Assembly (NCBI GenBank): GCA_030674155.1
Contig: CM060335.1
Coordinates: 34,212,281 to 34,276,280, forward strand
Origin: Stramonita haemastoma
Taxonomy: Eukaryota; Mollusca; Gastropoda; Neogastropoda; Muricidae
DNA length: 64,000 nucleotides
Reading direction: 5' to 3'
Shown here piece after piece: positions 63,736-64,000 of this stretch (positions within the stretch are counted from its first letter, which is position 1; each line of letters begins with the position of its first letter). Position numbers and translations under genes: made by a program. The notes under the pieces were generated by a model. The model made no database searches and was not told the origin of the DNA. It worked only from the letters and a program-made list of their open reading frames with translations.

Positions 63736-64000
63736 GCCAAATATGTGTACATGCTTGCAAGCAGATACCCACACACACAGACATTACTCACAATTACAAA
63801 ATAGGCCAGCTGTCGTTTTCCACCAAATTCCCTTGATTCGGCAGAACATTAAAAAAAAACACCAACAACAAAAGATTGGCATTGACATTATTTTAATGCT
63901 CCCATAGTATGCTATCTTGTTTTCAGGATTAGCATATGTGCATTGTCTGGTTGGTTTCAGATAACAATAGGCATTTGCGGGATAGGAAAGTAAAGGGGGG

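Larger units (their letters stand above)
57054..64000 (+). other. ALDH intron 2 (runs off the window)
   Basis: Contains a reversed tRNA/core SINE (57097-57400), GA repeats (57437-57548), a diverged relative of the long retroposon head (58030-58335), GT blocks (58350-58840), CA blocks (59167-59270, 59893-60057), a forward SINE (59553-59860), the MITE, the 50-bp array, a copy of the TATGACTCTTTTCAAGTAT repeat (62440-62680) and very long CA blocks to 63735. No third ALDH exon seen. Confidence 0.8.

Overview
The window is animal genomic DNA, most likely from a mollusc and probably a marine gastropod. That assignment rests on texture only: very large CA/GT microsatellites, many tRNA-headed SINEs and small introns packed with repeats. 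No species-diagnostic locus is present. Bacterial signals such as operons, ribosome binding sites or CRISPR arrays are absent.

Two genes are recognisable and they diverge head to head. The minus strand from 52264 down to 708 carries the first 31 coding exons, about 1,550 residues, of the nuclear pore cytoplasmic-filament protein RanBP2/Nup358. I assembled the exons by hand using homology to the vertebrate N-terminus, GT/AG borders and phase continuity. The visible part holds the TPR superhelix and alpha-solenoid (exons 1-19), a short linker and coiled coil (exons 20-24), a Pro/Tyr/Ala-rich linker (25-27), a divergent Ran-binding (PH-fold) domain (28-30) and an FG/poly-Ala/poly-Thr region (31). 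The gene continues past the left edge. The plus strand from 55561 carries the first two coding exons of an ALDH1/ALDH2-family aldehyde dehydrogenase, and its remaining exons lie beyond the right edge.

The 3.3 kb between the two start codons holds both promoters, several SINE pieces and a GA/poly-G tract. Nearly everything else is intron. The introns hold at least four pol III-type retroposon families (one with a combined tRNA-like and 5S-rRNA-like head), a TTAA-flanked piggyBac-type MITE, nested insertions, four sizeable minisatellites (37, 37, 50 and 53 bp units) and many local duplications.

The main oddities are three apparent single-base frameshifts in otherwise well conserved RANBP2 exons; tandem arrays that begin directly at RANBP2 5' splice sites, one of which repeats a 3'-splice-site-like motif about 30 times; a partial duplicate of exon 14; and two datable nested insertions. 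I saw no evidence of a new enzymatic or defence system. The more original signals lie in repeat and splice-site architecture.
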